From positions 260,740,077 to 260,804,076 of the forward strand of contig CP136061.1 in assembly GCA_032622095.1 (NCBI GenBank): a DNA stretch of 64,000 nucleotides, in the 5' to 3' direction. The stretch is from Siphonodentalium dalli. Its lineage: Eukaryota > Mollusca > Scaphopoda > Gadilida > Siphonodentaliidae. Of the stretch, positions 23,111 to 34,571 are shown one piece after another. The position numbers and the translations under genes were made by a program. Position 1 is the first letter of the stretch; each line of letters begins with the position of its first letter. The notes below the pieces were generated by a model, which was not told where the DNA came from, did not search any database, and saw nothing but the letters and a program-made list of their open reading frames with translations.

Positions 23111-23507
23111 TTCTTGCCTGAAGAAAACTTTCCGATCGGCGGAGTACATATGATATGTGCAGACGGTGCATCGTGACTACCTATTGTAGGTGACTATTAA
23201 ACCATAGATCACATAGTTTCCATCAACAACAAATTATCTGGCCTCATTGTTATATCGCCTTAGTTGTGGAAAGCAACAAAACCCCAACAAATTTACTCAA
23301 TGTTGCTACTGCCTTTCATTTATTTATTTTATATTTGTGTTTTTACGTGGCTTCCTACAATTAAGCGATATCACAGCAAAGGCAGATTAATTGTTGGTAG
23401 AGGAAAACATGTGTGCTACACTTAGTTGTGTACAATTCAGTACTTTAAACAAAATTAAGTGATTTATGCACCATCTGCTCTCATGTTACAAATCACTGAC
23501 CACTGTG
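23111..23507. other. no feature recognised
   Basis: AT-rich sequence; a SINE body, if present, cannot be delimited. Confidence 0.35.
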
Positions 23508-23727
23508 AAGGTAGCCCATGTTTCCTCTGTTAATATTCCCATGTTATTATACTAGTAATTAGATGAAAGTAGCCTGTGTTTCCTCTGTTAATATTCCCAT
23601 GTTATTATACTAGTAATTAGATGAAGGTAGCCGGTGTTTCCTGTCCTTCCCATGTTATTATCATTAGATGTAGGTACACCGGTAGTCCATGTTCCCTCTG
23701 TTCCTCCCATGTTATTATCATATTATG
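23508..23727. repeat. 58-bp tandem repeat, four units
   Basis: TGTTTCCTCTGTTAATATTC and CCCATGTTATTATACTAG recur with starts at about 23519, 23577, 23633 and 23689; the last two units are shortened. Confidence 0.85.
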
Positions 23728-24240
23728 CCTATGGGGGTCGGGCAGGGGGGGTATTTTTTACAGGCACTTATGCGGGGGTGGGTCACTGGGTTGGTCGTTT
23801 GGTCGATGGGACTAACAAACAATTTTTTCCGCAACTCAGAACTTTTTTTCCTGCAAGTTTTTTGACTGTTTTTTTCAATGAATTTGGCTTAAAACACCTT
23901 AGAATAAGAGAAATAATGTAATTCTAACTGCTAAACTGACTGCAGGCAGTTATTGTGTTGTATTTTTTGGCAAATTTTGAAATCAAAGATGGCCGCTGGC
24001 AGCCATGTTTTTTTGGCCGAAAGACCCCAAAATGACCCGTTCCTATTTACATACCAATGTTAACATCCATGACAAATAGTATGCACAGAAATTCATATAC
24101 ATCATGGTGGGTGGGGGTCCCAACAAGGGTCGAAAGTAAAAAATCAGCATACGTGCCTGAAAATGTTTTCTGACCCCTCCCCCCCCCCGGAGGGCATTTA
24201 CCAGTACAGGTAGTCAAGGGCTCTGTCTGTCCGAGCATAT
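23728..24240 (-). repeat. inverted relative of the 48.5-49.3 kb repeat
   Basis: G-rich and C-rich runs flank a body that is the reverse complement of parts of 48480-49290 (for example ACATCCATGACAAATAGTAT and a piece of the 165-bp unit at 23985-24070). Confidence 0.6.
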
Positions 24241-24639
24241 CACCTTGTAACTCGGGTGTTGATTATCAGAGTTTGTTATTATGAGTTTGTCATGGTGAAA
24301 GCACAGGTTGGTACCTACATTAGTTAGGCTAATTATTCAAGGTACCGGTATGTAACTTTGTTCCAAAATTTTGTTGTACGAGAAATGTCGATTTCATGAC
24401 AATTAGGTGTTGGACATTGATTTTTATCTATAATTGTAGATGTATAGTGCAGACATTTAGCACATGTGGACCTGGTTGAATTTTTCTGTGGTTCGATGGA
24501 TCACATCCATCCTCAAGCTACTTATGTCATTTACTGGCATTTGTTTATAATGTGTAGGGGTAGATCGCTTGAGACCCCACCACAGTTCAATTCACACCAG
24601 GTTCTCAGCTTCATATTACGTTGGCCATTTAATTTTACG
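24241..24639. other. no feature recognised
   Basis: Plain sequence. Confidence 0.4.
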
Positions 24640-24830
24640 ATTAAACCGTAAATTCACATTACGATGATGTTGTAATTTTACGATAGTTTTTCTGTCATAA
24701 TATTACGATCATTTTGTAAATATACGATCAAATTTGTAAATGTCAGATTACGTTGATCTCGTAATTTTACGACAGTTACTGATGGTCCAATTCCTGCCAA
24801 CAGTTTCTGTCGTAATATTACAATGAAATT
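24640..24830. repeat. array of TTACGAT / ATCGTAA motifs
   Basis: ATTTTACGAT, ATATTACGAT and CGTAATTTTACGA recur about ten times in both orientations. It resembles the interior of the foldback elements above, but I cannot define its ends. Confidence 0.65.
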
Positions 24831-25117
24831 TTTTTGAGTGTATGATCATTTACATACATGTATACCGGTATGATTTTTGTAATTATGGTTAATTAATCAT
24901 CAAATCCTACGAAAGATTAACAAGCGGGCGCAAATTACGTTTACGTATCATCATATTAGATATATCTTTCTTAAAAACAAAGAGAGCGTGCGACAAATGA
25001 CGTCATGTGGGTATTTCCGCAGATAAGGGGAACTCCCTCATTATTATACCATTATCATATCATTATCATAGCATTTGCATTCGTTATTCGGAAACTTTCG
25101 GCTCTTCTCGTCACATG
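24831..25117. other. no feature recognised
   Basis: AT-rich spacer. Confidence 0.35.
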
Positions 25118-25334
25118 TATTAGATTCGAGTCGATAAAAATCCGTCGTTTGAAACCAAGACGGATTTCAGACACACCACCGACGAAGATTCGTCTGAATT
25201 GGACGGAGATTCGTCTGTGGTGCGTCTGACACGGATCTAATTGTTTCAAACGTCGCATTTTAGACGCATTTAATACAATTGTGGGTCTGGTATTAGATTC
25301 GAGTCGACAAAAATCCGTCGTTTGGAACGGGCCT
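25118..25334. mobile_element. short inverted-repeat element (GGCCCGTTCC end)
   Basis: ATTAGATTCGAGTCGATAAA at the left and the related ATTAGATTCGAGTCGACAAA near 25292 surround repeats of CGTCTGAATTGGACGGA type. The right edge AAACGACGG...GGCCCGTTCC (inverted) matches the partial copy at 5861. Confidence 0.55.
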
Positions 25335-25758
25335 TACTAAAGGGGTGATTATGTATATTCGGCCCCCGCAACAGTTGGCCCTACAAAATCTACCCCCTCA
25401 CAAATAAGAGTGTAGTGAATCATCCAATGACAATTAGATATGTTATAGTGACTCATCACCGGCGCCAAGTTCCTTATGTGATATATATCGTGATAAGGAG
25501 TTGAAACTACACCCGCCATACTTTGGAAGGTATATATCGTGTGCGCATCCTGGTAGAATATCTTCATGTATCACGGCTGTGGATATATCTTCCGACCAAT
25601 ACAGCAAAATCAGAATCATTCCGTCGTGGTGGATTTTATTGGTAGTTACCCGTCACGTGGCGCTATGTTCTGACAAAAACAGAAAAAACATAGTGATGTA
25701 TGGAAACTAATTTCTTAACAACTAAATATACGAGCCACGTGATTCGCAGATGAGCCAA
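25335..25758. other. sequence upstream of the first receptor exon
   Basis: It contains no exact TATA or splice pattern I would rely on. It would hold the promoter or upstream intron if the exon at 25767 is the original copy. Confidence 0.35.
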
Positions 25759-25766
25759 TTAGAGAC

Positions 25767-26184
25767 ATGGATAACAAGACAGATATCACAGATTTACCGG
25801 CGCTACAAACGTGGCAATACGTTATAACGGCAACCACGGGTCTCACTATTATCGCACTGAATTTTATTGTCATAATTGTGAAGGCGGTGGATAATAATTT
25901 TGCCAAAGACTTCTACTCTGGATTAACAACCAGTTTAAGCATCTCAGATCTTCTTGTCGGAATTGTTGTTGGGTGCGTAACCTTGTCCCACTTCCTGACC
26001 TACTCAATACATATTTCCTACTTGTGCGTTGTGAACTTCGTGTTTATTCATACTTCCATGATGTCATCACATTTTCAAATTCTCTTCATCTGCATAACGC
26101 GGATCGTAGCTGTAAAATATCCAGAGCGAGCTCGAGTGACATTCCGAGGAAGTAACTCATATATCCTTGCTTTAGTTATTTGGA
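25767..26184 (+). pseudogene. class A GPCR exon, copy 1, truncated in TM4
   Basis: The ATG lies in a favourable context (G at -3 and +4). The translation has an acidic N-terminus with NKT as a possible glycosylation site. TM1 is at residues about 16-41 with LNFIVI (Asn 1.50), TM2 at about 51-73 with the LSISDLLVG motif (Asp 2.50), and TM3 at about 82-112 with a Cys after SY-L (Cys 3.25). The end of TM3 reads TRIVAVKYPERARV, where DRY is usual: Arg is kept but Asp and Tyr are not. TM4 begins at VIW and breaks after TGGA at 26184, where LINE sequence starts, and translation stops a few codons later. This is a rhodopsin-like receptor; the ligand class cannot be told. The 5-7 TM half is missing, so it cannot fold as a receptor. 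Confidence 0.85.
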
Positions 26185-27052
26185 GCACATAGGTTCTGCC
26201 TAAAACGTATCCAAGGCTTGCCCGCGCGTTCCCGAACTGACATTGTCCAATCGCTCCTTGGAACAAGTTCCCTGTCGTCGGTTATTGATAAACGTAAACT
26301 CAGTTTTTTTCGGAAACCTCTGCAGAATGCCGCAGGGATAATCGTCCCAAGAAATATTCACATCACGTTTAGCCGACCACCTCTCACAAACGTCAACCGA
26401 CGACTCTTCATTTATCAACAATATTATATCTATACTCGAACGCTATAATCTATGCTCATATCTCCATAACTTCGCCACACATGGTAATTTCCCATCCAAA
26501 TGCGAATGAAAAACAATCATCAAACTACAAATCAACAAAATACAGAAGCGCGAATGCGAAGAGCGCATGAGAAGTTCTGATTCACTATCAACCTTCGCAC
26601 AACATCATAACATATTGACAAAATCTGTTCTTTGGACGTCTTGCAGATCGCATGCACACGAAAAACATAAATTCTTGCTTGTTGCAAAACTACTGAGTCT
26701 ATCTACCTCACCGGAATGTGGAAAATGCAAACTGTGTGGCAACGATTATGATGATATTGTTGAGCATGCCTTATTGGACTGCTCGACGACATCAGAGGTG
26801 AGAATACAAGTGTGGTTCTCACTAATTGACATTTTTGGCATACCCTGTTTTTTACAAATTGATTCTCTCGCACAGAAGGACCAAGTAATGGTATTGCTCT
26901 CCATCCTATCCGATGACATCAGGAGCAAAATATTCAACTTAAACGAGTTTTCTCTTTTCGCTGTGAGGAAATTCTACGAGCTTTGGTCACATTACACAAC
27001 CAAACTCAACCTCGCCGTAGACACTGGCAGTAACATGCTTGACAGCCCTTAA
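26185..27052 (+). mobile_element. 5'-truncated LINE fragment, C-terminal end of its reverse-transcriptase ORF
   Basis: The sequence starts abruptly at 26185 in frame AHRFCLKRIQGLPARSRTDI, followed by VIDKRKLSFFRK, the type of region found after the reverse-transcriptase domain of jockey-, CR1- or RTE-like LINEs. After frame breaks near 26420-26510 a 161-codon frame (26567-27052) carries a CX2CX9HX4C finger (CKLCGNDYDDIVEHALLDC), typical of LINE ORF2 C-termini. No reverse-transcriptase catalytic motif (YxDD) is present. Abrupt 5' truncation is usual for LINE insertions. It directly abuts receptor copy 1, so it could be what cut that copy. The 3' end cannot be placed. Confidence 0.75.
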
Positions 27053-27519
27053 CTGGTCTCAATTTGGTGCTCTTCATACAACAAAATTATCCGAGTCACA
27101 TTTTATTTAACGCATACGCTATTGCTTATTCGGCATATTCGGTAAAACATATCAACATGCTCTGGGTCAGCATCGCTAACTCTGAAAACGGAATAATAAC
27201 ATCTAACCTACCATAACAACTTCCAAGTGAGGCATTGGCTGGTATGCTAACAGGGTCTTCCCAATCAACATGCATGCAAATACCTCTCTTCGAAGTTAGA
27301 GTTACTGAGAATCAAAATAAAACACCCTCTTTCAAATTGAGATATGTACATTATACAGTTTTGTTTAATTTTGTGTGACTCGTCTGAAGACTTCATGCGA
27401 GCATGGTGTTCTCTTGCAAGTCTCTCTCTATATATATATCCATGCATCGTCTGATTATATGCTTGTTTATGTCTGATTGCCTACTGGATTGCCTGCCAAT
27501 ACCCCGGGTGCATGTGTTT
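27053..27519. other. probable LINE 3' region, no gene
   Basis: AT-rich sequence after the LINE stop codon. No poly-A tail or target duplication is clear. Confidence 0.35.
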
Positions 27520-27690
27520 ATGTATGTATGTATATATGTATGCATGTGTGTATGTACGTACGTATATATGAATGTATGTGTGTATGCATGAAAGTATGAA
27601 TGTTGGTATGTGTGTGTTTATGCATATATGTATGTATGTATGTACGTGTGTATGTATTTATGTCTGTATGTACGTACGGCCTGTTGTATG
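27520..27690. repeat. TGTA/TATG microsatellite
   Basis: Degenerate TATG tetranucleotide run of about 170 bases. It keeps several frames open on both strands by chance. Confidence 0.9.
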
Positions 27691-27918
27691 CATGACCAAC
27701 AGTCTGCTTATCGACCTCTATTGCTGCTTGAGCATGGCTGCCTCGTCCAGTGTGTGGCTGGCTTATCCGTCTACCGCACACATTAATGTTTGTTTACTTA
27801 CATATTCCATTTTTTTTGTATTCGTTCATTTGTTCATTGCAATTGTGTAAACATTTAAAATATATTGTAACAGGTCTTCGTTAACGGAGGAAATAAGGGA
27901 TATATATATATATATATA
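27691..27918. other. spacer ending in TA microsatellite
   Basis: The TA run at 27900-27918 sits exactly at the left break of the second receptor exon copy. Confidence 0.5.
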
Positions 27919-27926
27919 TTAGAGAC

Positions 27927-28739
27927 ATGGATAACAAGACAGGTATCACAGATTTACCGGCGCTACAAACGTGGCAATACGTTATAACGGCAACCACGGG
28001 TCTCACTATTATCGCACTGAATTTTATTGTCATAATTGTGAAGGCGGTGGATAATAATTTTGCCAAAGACTTCTACTCTGGATTAACAACCAGTTTAAGC
28101 ATCTCAGATCTTCTTGTCGGAATTGGTGTTGGGTGCGTAACCTTGTCCAACTTCCTGGCCTACTCATTACATATTTCCTACTTGTGCGTTGTGAACTTCG
28201 TGTTTATTCATACTTCCATGATGTCATCACATTTTCAAATTCTCTTTATCTGCATAATGCGGATCGTAGCTGTAAAATATCCAGAGCGAGCTCGAGTGAC
28301 ATTCCGAGGAAGTAACTCATATATCCCTGCTTTAGTTATTTGGATCTTCTCAGCGGCTGTTTTTACCATTCCAAGTGTCGCCATGAGATCCACTGAGAAA
28401 TACTACCATGTGTAGTGTGAACATCACACCCCAAATCGGATCATGATGTTCATGACTATGCACGTTTCCGTTGTCTATATTATGATATTGGGAACATTTT
28501 TCTATCTTATGAATGTGTTGAACCAACATGACAAAATATTCACATATCTTACGAACCCAGGACGGAATTGTGGTGTCGATATTTGGAATGATCATCGCAC
28601 AACGAAGGAGCCGATACCGGTTGCACGTAATATTTTGAATCAGCTTGACAACGAAAATCACCAGTCTACTCAGGTCTACTCGAGACAAAAATTCACCGAG
28701 GACGACAGTCGTATATACAGTGAAAACAGACAAACGTGA
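27927..28739 (+). pseudogene. class A GPCR exon, copy 2, TM1-TM5 with one in-frame stop
   Basis: The stretch 27919-28344 aligns without gaps to 25759-26184 with 8 substitutions in 426 bases. This copy continues past the break of copy 1: TM4 (ALVIWIFSAAVFTIPSVAM, with the TM4 Trp and Pro), then a TAG stop at 28413-28415, and in the same frame CEHHTPNR, with the conserved second-loop Cys. TM5 follows (MFMTMHVSVVYIMILGTFFY) and then a hydrophilic third intracellular loop ending at TGA (28737-28739). TM6 and TM7 are not found nearby. They may lie in a later exon; CAAAC/GTGACA at about 28733 is a possible donor. The single stop makes it a probable pseudogene, or a sequencing error in an otherwise intact exon. 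Confidence 0.8.
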
Positions 28740-29478
28740 CAGAGAACAAATGAGAGAGAATAAACAAAAAATATAAGAAACAGTGTTGTACTCTAGTAGC
28801 TCATGGTGGTTTTGTATGCACTTGTATGTCCAGAGCAAAACTCTTCACGAATCCACTAATTGAAGGTACAAGAACAATATTTGGTTGGTGACACATTTCC
28901 CTTTGAGGGCGAAATGAGTCAAATGGCCACGCCCCTTTTTTCGCGAAGTACTACCAACCGCCGTGACTATATCTCCAGAACCGTTTGACATAGGGGGTCG
29001 CGTGACCACTCAAAATGTGCGGAATGGCCGCTTTATGGGGAGTCAGTAATACATTTCCATATCCAAAAGTCAATGGTTTTTAAGATAATTGATAAAAACC
29101 AAAATGAAATCCATTTTTAAGAGCCTGAACCCCAATTTTGGGATTCAGCAAAGTTGAGACCCCAATTAGAATTTTATTGATCTATTTCCATCGGTGCCAC
29201 ATATATTTAAAATTTCTGTACCATTATCGGATGGGATTGACCTTCAAGGAGCTCTTGACCATGAACATCCACATTATGGGGGGTCAGTAATACATTTTCA
29301 TATCCAAAAGTCAATGTTTCTTAAGATAATTGCCAAAAACCGATTTCAGCATGTTACGCACCACAAGTATACAATACGACCAAGGCCACAGCATATTTCT
29401 GACACTTTTTAAAGAACTATCCGCATTCTCTGATCGACTTAAGAGCACAATTGACCACACACAATGGGATTAGCTGGG
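28740..29478. repeat. spacer with a 240-bp spaced direct duplication
   Basis: GTCAGTAATACATTTCCATA plus TCCAAAAGTCAATG and TTAAGATAATTG (29041-29095) recur with small changes at about 29284-29335. No gene is recognised. Confidence 0.6.
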
Positions 29479-29698
29479 TAATGCATTCTCTTATATATGC
29501 GAGGCGACCTATGGTCGACTCGCATATATAAGAGAATGCATTGGCACAAGGCATAACTGTAACCATCACAATGTGGTCAATGAGCCGGTTCCAATGATAT
29601 CCATATTTGTATGGTTTTATTGAGACAGACCCAAGATAATTTAGGCTGTTGCATCTTTATTGGGCCGTTTTTGGCCGGTTTGTTGGGTAAAGGGTTAA
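29479..29698. mobile_element. twin-hairpin TTAA element, right half only
   Basis: One 60-70 base hairpin (ATGCATTCTCTTATATATGC and its complement) is followed by the long right end finishing TTGGGTAAAGGG and TTAA at 29695-29698. The left half is lost. Confidence 0.75.
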
Positions 29699-29736
29699 AT
29701 TAATATCACACTAGAATCTAGAATCGAACTTGAGTT

Positions 29737-30053
29737 ATGCCCTGTGTCAATGCATTCTCTTATATATGCGAGTCGACCATAGGTCGCCTCGCATATATAA
29801 GAGAATGCATTGGCCTAAACAAATTCTTTTATAACATTTTTTACCATTTTTTCTTACATTCTTTAACACTTTTATTTTTTTTTCTTACATTTTTTAACAA
29901 TTTTTATAATATTTTTCTACATTCTTTGACAATTTTATCATTTTTGATATGTGTTAAGCCAATGCATTCTCTTATGTATGCGAGGCGAGCTATGGTCGAC
30001 TCGCATATATAAGAGAATGCATTGGCACAGGGCCATTCTGTTTGGTAAAGGGA
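29737..30053. mobile_element. twin-hairpin TTAA element, left-truncated copy
   Basis: Two hairpins (29748-29814 and 29957-30026) in opposite orientation surround a T-rich spacer of about 140 bases. The right end TTTGGTAAAGGG is followed by ATTT instead of TTAA. The left terminus is missing. Confidence 0.75.
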
Positions 30054-30229
30054 TTTTACAGACCGTTCAGGCAACAGCTCGTTTATAGAACACGAACGGA
30101 CCGCCCGGATTCGGGAGAGTGACGATGAATCGTGGGATTCAAGTGCTGTCGCGCGTGATGCACAAAATGTTAGAACGACAGCTGACTGTTCCGTAGATAT
30201 GTCCAGTGTTGGTGCAGGAAATATACGGT

Positions 30230-30610
30230 ATGCAATTGTAACCCGGTTACATAGGTTATATTTAGAAGTCGTTTTAAAAATGCGACGTGTATTCGCGGTT
30301 ACGGTTACATTTGGAAGTCGTTTTAAAAATGCGACTTGTTTTTGCGGTCACGGTTACAAATGATTAGCAGAGAACAACTCCAACTAGAAAAATGAAAATA
30401 TTTCACCCATCCTTGTTAAAAAACGGTTACAAAGTTACATTTAGAAGTCATTTTAAAAATGCGTCGTGTTTTTGCGGTTACGGTTACAAATGATTAGCAG
30501 AGAATAACTCCAACTAGAAAAATTAAAATATTTCACCCATCCTTGTTATAACGTTACATTTGCAAGTCGTTTTAAAATAAAATAGGGCGCACATGTAACC
30601 CAGTAACTGG
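30230..30610. repeat. tandem repeat with AAGTCGTTTTAAAAATGCGA
   Basis: The phrase GAAGTCGTTTTAAAAATGCG recurs at about 30266, 30315, 30445 and (shortened) 30560, with CGGTTACGGTTACAAATGAT and CTCCAACTAGAAAAAT between. The units are 50-130 bases. Confidence 0.8.
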
Positions 30611-31692
30611 TTACAAATGCGTCGTATTTTTTTTCTGCACCAAAATCTGACATATATGTCCATATATGGTGATTCCTAATTCAAATTGGAATTCCACAAC
30701 AAGTGCTGTCACGAATGTAAACACATAGTATTTCCACGTGTAACCAGCATGGTGTCACATAACATGTCTATTTGCATGGATAAAACATAATTACCGATTA
30801 AAATAAGTATAATGCTTGTATCCGTACGTTAATGAGCACAACATATCGTAGTCTTGTTGATGGTGATACTTTTCATCGGCTTCTATTCAAAATTAATTGG
30901 CGTCGTTAGACGGGTCGTGACTTAGCGACCACATGCAACGAATCGACATCTCCGATCACAAACCAAACCTGATCCCACACATGATACCACATTAAATATC
31001 ATCTCCACAAGACTGTATAGTTTCATTACCCCACAATGCTTCATTTCAGCATAAGTACATACTCTTGCAGTATAAATTGTAGTTACATTTCATGAAATTT
31101 CAACACTCTCCGTGATAATAAACCATGTACATAATGTCGCAATGCTTATTATCACTGGGGGCCCACCGCTCCTGCTAAATCCGTCCGAAATCGTATAATC
31201 GTCCAGTGCGCATCGATAAATGCTAAGGTGCCCTCTTTGCGATTTTATAAAAATTATCGTGACGCCACTTAAAATGCTATTTTCTTAAAAATCCAAATTA
31301 TTCTTTCAAATTTTAATTGTGATTTTTTTCACTATCAACGTCTGTATCAGTGTGTGTTGAATTAGAATTGTAGCTCTCATGGAAGATTGAACAATCAGGA
31401 GTTTATCACTTCTTTTTCGATATTTTACCGTAACCTTCGGCAATAAAGTTTGATATTAGACCAGAAATTGGACATTCCAATGGGCAAACCATACATTGCA
31501 AAATATATAAGGTGGACAATTGTCAAATGGTTGCATAATCGTTCACTATATGATGCAAACCTGACATTTGGCATGAATGCCCAGTGTATGTCAATTATGA
31601 AGACTGACTTTTTTTCCGAGAAACCAATCGCAATGGTCGGCATATTCAAAATGGCCGCAAATTTTACGAAATGGCGGCCGTTTTCAGCTTTT
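30611..31692. other. no feature recognised
   Basis: Ordinary AT-rich sequence; open frames below 90 codons without domains. Confidence 0.4.
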
Positions 31693-31745
31693 ATGGGAGT
31701 TGGATGGCCGAGTGGTTAGCGTGTTTGATTACCGGCCAAAGGTTG

Positions 31746-31778
<33 letters not shown>

Positions 31779-32390
31779 CGGGGTTATTGCGGACCACTCT
31801 TATCGGCTGGAGCACCAGAAAGATGTGACACACCCTTACGAGATGTTCAACAGAGGTTTCGCTTGGACCCCGGATCGATTCACCCCGATCCTCGACAAAA
31901 AAATGTTGGGAGCTCCGAGCGTTCCTATATAAAGTATCGTGAATGCCTCGCTGAGGTGTCGAGAAGCGGTAATCATCTCCCGCCCGGTGTCGTGTACACT
32001 GGTTTGATCACGCCGTCTCATCGGATGGGAACGTCAAATGACTGTCCCGTGTACAACCATGTGTGCACGATAAAGAACCCTACTGTTGGCAACGATCCAC
32101 GGGTTAATGGCAAAATTTCCTGTCAAAATTCCTCCCTTCGGGGCGTAAGTTGGTGGACATTTCAGGTGATGGTGTAATAGAGTTATCTCACCTCTGTTGT
32201 GGTGGTGAACACACTCAGCTGTGGTATATATATAGTGTATTGGTATGCGGTGGGGAGGTTGATAAGGACATTTCAGAAATTGGTGTGGTGTGGTGGTGGA
32301 ATACATGGAATTACATGGTTACTCCTAAAGGAGGTTGCTCATATGTGGACGAACAAGAAGAACAAGAAGAACAAGTAAGTAAGTAAGTAC
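31693..32390 (+). mobile_element. tRNA-derived SINE-like element
   Basis: TGGATGGCCGAGTGGTTAGC (from about 31700) is a full Leu/Ser-type tRNA A-box region. After CCGGCCAAAGG a run of 29 T (31746-31774) replaces the rest of the tRNA. Downstream, GGATGGGAACGTCAAATGAC, CCCGTGTAC and CACGATAAAGAACCC recall a body shared by invertebrate SINEs. The tail is CAAGAA and GTAA repeats (32349-32388). A 168-codon frame (31671-32177) crosses these parts and is not a gene. Confidence 0.6.
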
Positions 32391-33979
32391 TCAACGTATA
32401 CGACGAATGTGACTTCTATTCCTTCTTTGAAAATTTTAATATCTCACTCAACTAAAGGGTGTTGTAAGATGGCCGCAAGACTATATTTCCACACAACTGC
32501 ACACAATCCAACATGGCCGCCACCCAGAGGGATTCAAATAGGGAACCCATGCCAGTTCTCGGCCCTTTACCGATTTAGGTCCAACAAAGAGTGGTGTATG
32601 TTTGCCCCCCCCCCCATAGACACCCCACACATTCACCAAACATCCGATTTAAAATGGCCGCCGTCCAAAGGGTTCCAACATAGAGGATCACTGGGTTTGA
32701 ACTTTCCAACTGTTGGTAATTTCCAACCAACCTGACACCACCTATAATGTTGGTATATTTCCAATTGATGGCAATTTCAGACAAATATTTGGACTAAATA
32801 TAGAAACTATTTGCGAGAGTTGGTCTAAAATAACATATGTCTCACTAATTAGTTGTTGGAAAATCAACCAACAAACAATTTCAACCTATAAATGATGTAA
32901 AATTTCCAACAAATGCTGTGTGAGTCATGAAATTTCCAGCTGTTGAATATTTTGACCAAAGTTGGAGGGTTAGTCCTCCTCAAACACCCTGTCACCACGT
33001 CCCTGGGGCGGAATACACCCCTATGATAATTTCGCTGTCATATCAACACAAATAGCTTAATGGAAACCGTGAAGCATCGAAATCAACACGAAAGCACACT
33101 GAGGTGACGATTTCGGACTGGTGCACTTTCGCCGATTGCGCGCCCGTCGTGTAGCTTGTTATCGCAAAGGCAACGTATTATTTTGTGATATTTTATAAAC
33201 CTTGTTTTAACAAACTTACGATCCGCACATGACAATGATTTTGATTGGCAATATTAAAATCAATACCAAGATGACAATAACTGATTACGTAAGTATAATT
33301 GAGCATATGCTCCACTCAGAATGCTTTTGTATGTGTGATAGTAAAAAGCACTGGAAATGATGAGGTTGGGAAAAATACAAATAATTTCAGGTTTATTGAA
33401 TCATGTGGACCAAGATCCGCTTTCCATATACATAATGGCCTTTAATTGAGGGGGAAAACGTAATTTTCTTATATAAACTTCTCACATTTATGCTCCCTGA
33501 CCTCAATTTCTGGGTATGGTATAGACTTTCTCTCGCCGGAAACGACATGGTAGACAGTTGTGTTCAAATTACTTCGGATACAACTGGAATATGTTATACC
33601 ATGCATTGCACAATTTTCGTTTTCAGTATATTGTTGTTTGAAAAATTCTTACCAATTCCACCACGTATACCACCATAGTCTTTACAAACGAGGAACAAGT
33701 GAGGCATGACCGCTTCGCCGATCTGTGTGATGTAAATTAGCGAACACGGCCACTGGGCGCTCAGCGCCCAGATGAAGGCGCTCGGCATATATGCGAGTCT
33801 CGGGTCTCACTGGAATTTGGTATGGCGGTTCGTGCGCTTTCAAACGAGGACAATATGTCGTTGTTTGCATTTTCCGTCCCAGAGTTATCTTTCTTTATCT
33901 TGAAACAATGTGTTTTGCCCACTCGTCTGAGTATATTTGCTCACTATTGCACGGGCTTTCGTCTTTAACCCTGGCTATA
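32391..33979. other. no gene recognised; weak TTTCCAAC repeats
   Basis: ATGGCCGCC-type phrases at about 32470, 32515 and 32655, and TTTCCAACAAA-like words in 32700-32950. A hyphenated palindrome GGGCGCTCAGCGCCC lies near 33757. No conserved frame. Confidence 0.4.
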
Positions 33980-34367
33980 TTAAACCTTTACCCAACAAAA
34001 CGGCCAAAACCGGCCAAATAAAGCTGCAACAGCCTAAATTATCTTGGGTCTGTCTCAATAAAACCATACAAATATGGATATCATTGGAACCGGCTCATTG
34101 ACCACATTGTGATGGTTACAGTTATGCCCTGTGCCAATGCATTCTCTTATATATGCGAGTCGACCATAGGTCGCCTCGCATATATAAGAGAATGCATTGG
34201 CCTAAAATAACACTTTTTACCATTTTTTCTTACATTCTTTAACAATTTTATAATTTTTAATGTGTTAAGCCAATGCATTCTCTTATATATGCGAGGCGAC
34301 CTATGGTCGACTCGCATATATAAGAGAATGCATTGGCACAGGGCCGTTCTGTTGGGTAAAGGGTTAA
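33980..34367. mobile_element. twin-hairpin TTAA element, complete
   Basis: The left end ACCTTTACCCAACAAAACGG follows TTAA (33980-33983). Two hairpins (about 34133-34201 and 34270-34338) are mirror images around a T-rich spacer. The right end GTTGGGTAAAGGG abuts TTAA (34364-34367). TTAACCCTGGCTATATTAAA occurs on both sides (33965 and 34364), an unusual 20-bp flanking duplication. piggyBac transposases use TTAA and CCC termini, so this is a piggyBac-type MITE. No protein is encoded. Confidence 0.85.
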
Positions 34368-34571
34368 CCCTGGCTATATTAAATGGTTTATCCCATTCTG
34401 TTCTAAAAGTATGAATTGGGACGGTCTATTATTCATTTGGAGATATGTTTAGGTTACACGTCGACAGCCAGACAAAAGGTAATTCAATTGCAGAAGGATT
34501 CATATTCATTGGTGGGAAATGTTCAGACATTGAGTTCAACATTGACGATGAACTTATTGTCTGAATATTGC
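34368..34571. other. spacer between two twin-hairpin elements
   Basis: Plain sequence with no recognised feature. Confidence 0.4.

Noticed and set aside
26218-26448. Independent small gene
   Set aside because: It is part of the LINE C-terminal region; the frame continues upstream without a start and breaks downstream.
28350-28838. 162-codon minus-strand frame
   Set aside because: It is the complement of the receptor exon copy 2.
31700-31740. tRNA-Ser or tRNA-Leu gene
   Set aside because: Only the A-box half is present; the B-box and the acceptor 3' strand are replaced by a T-run.
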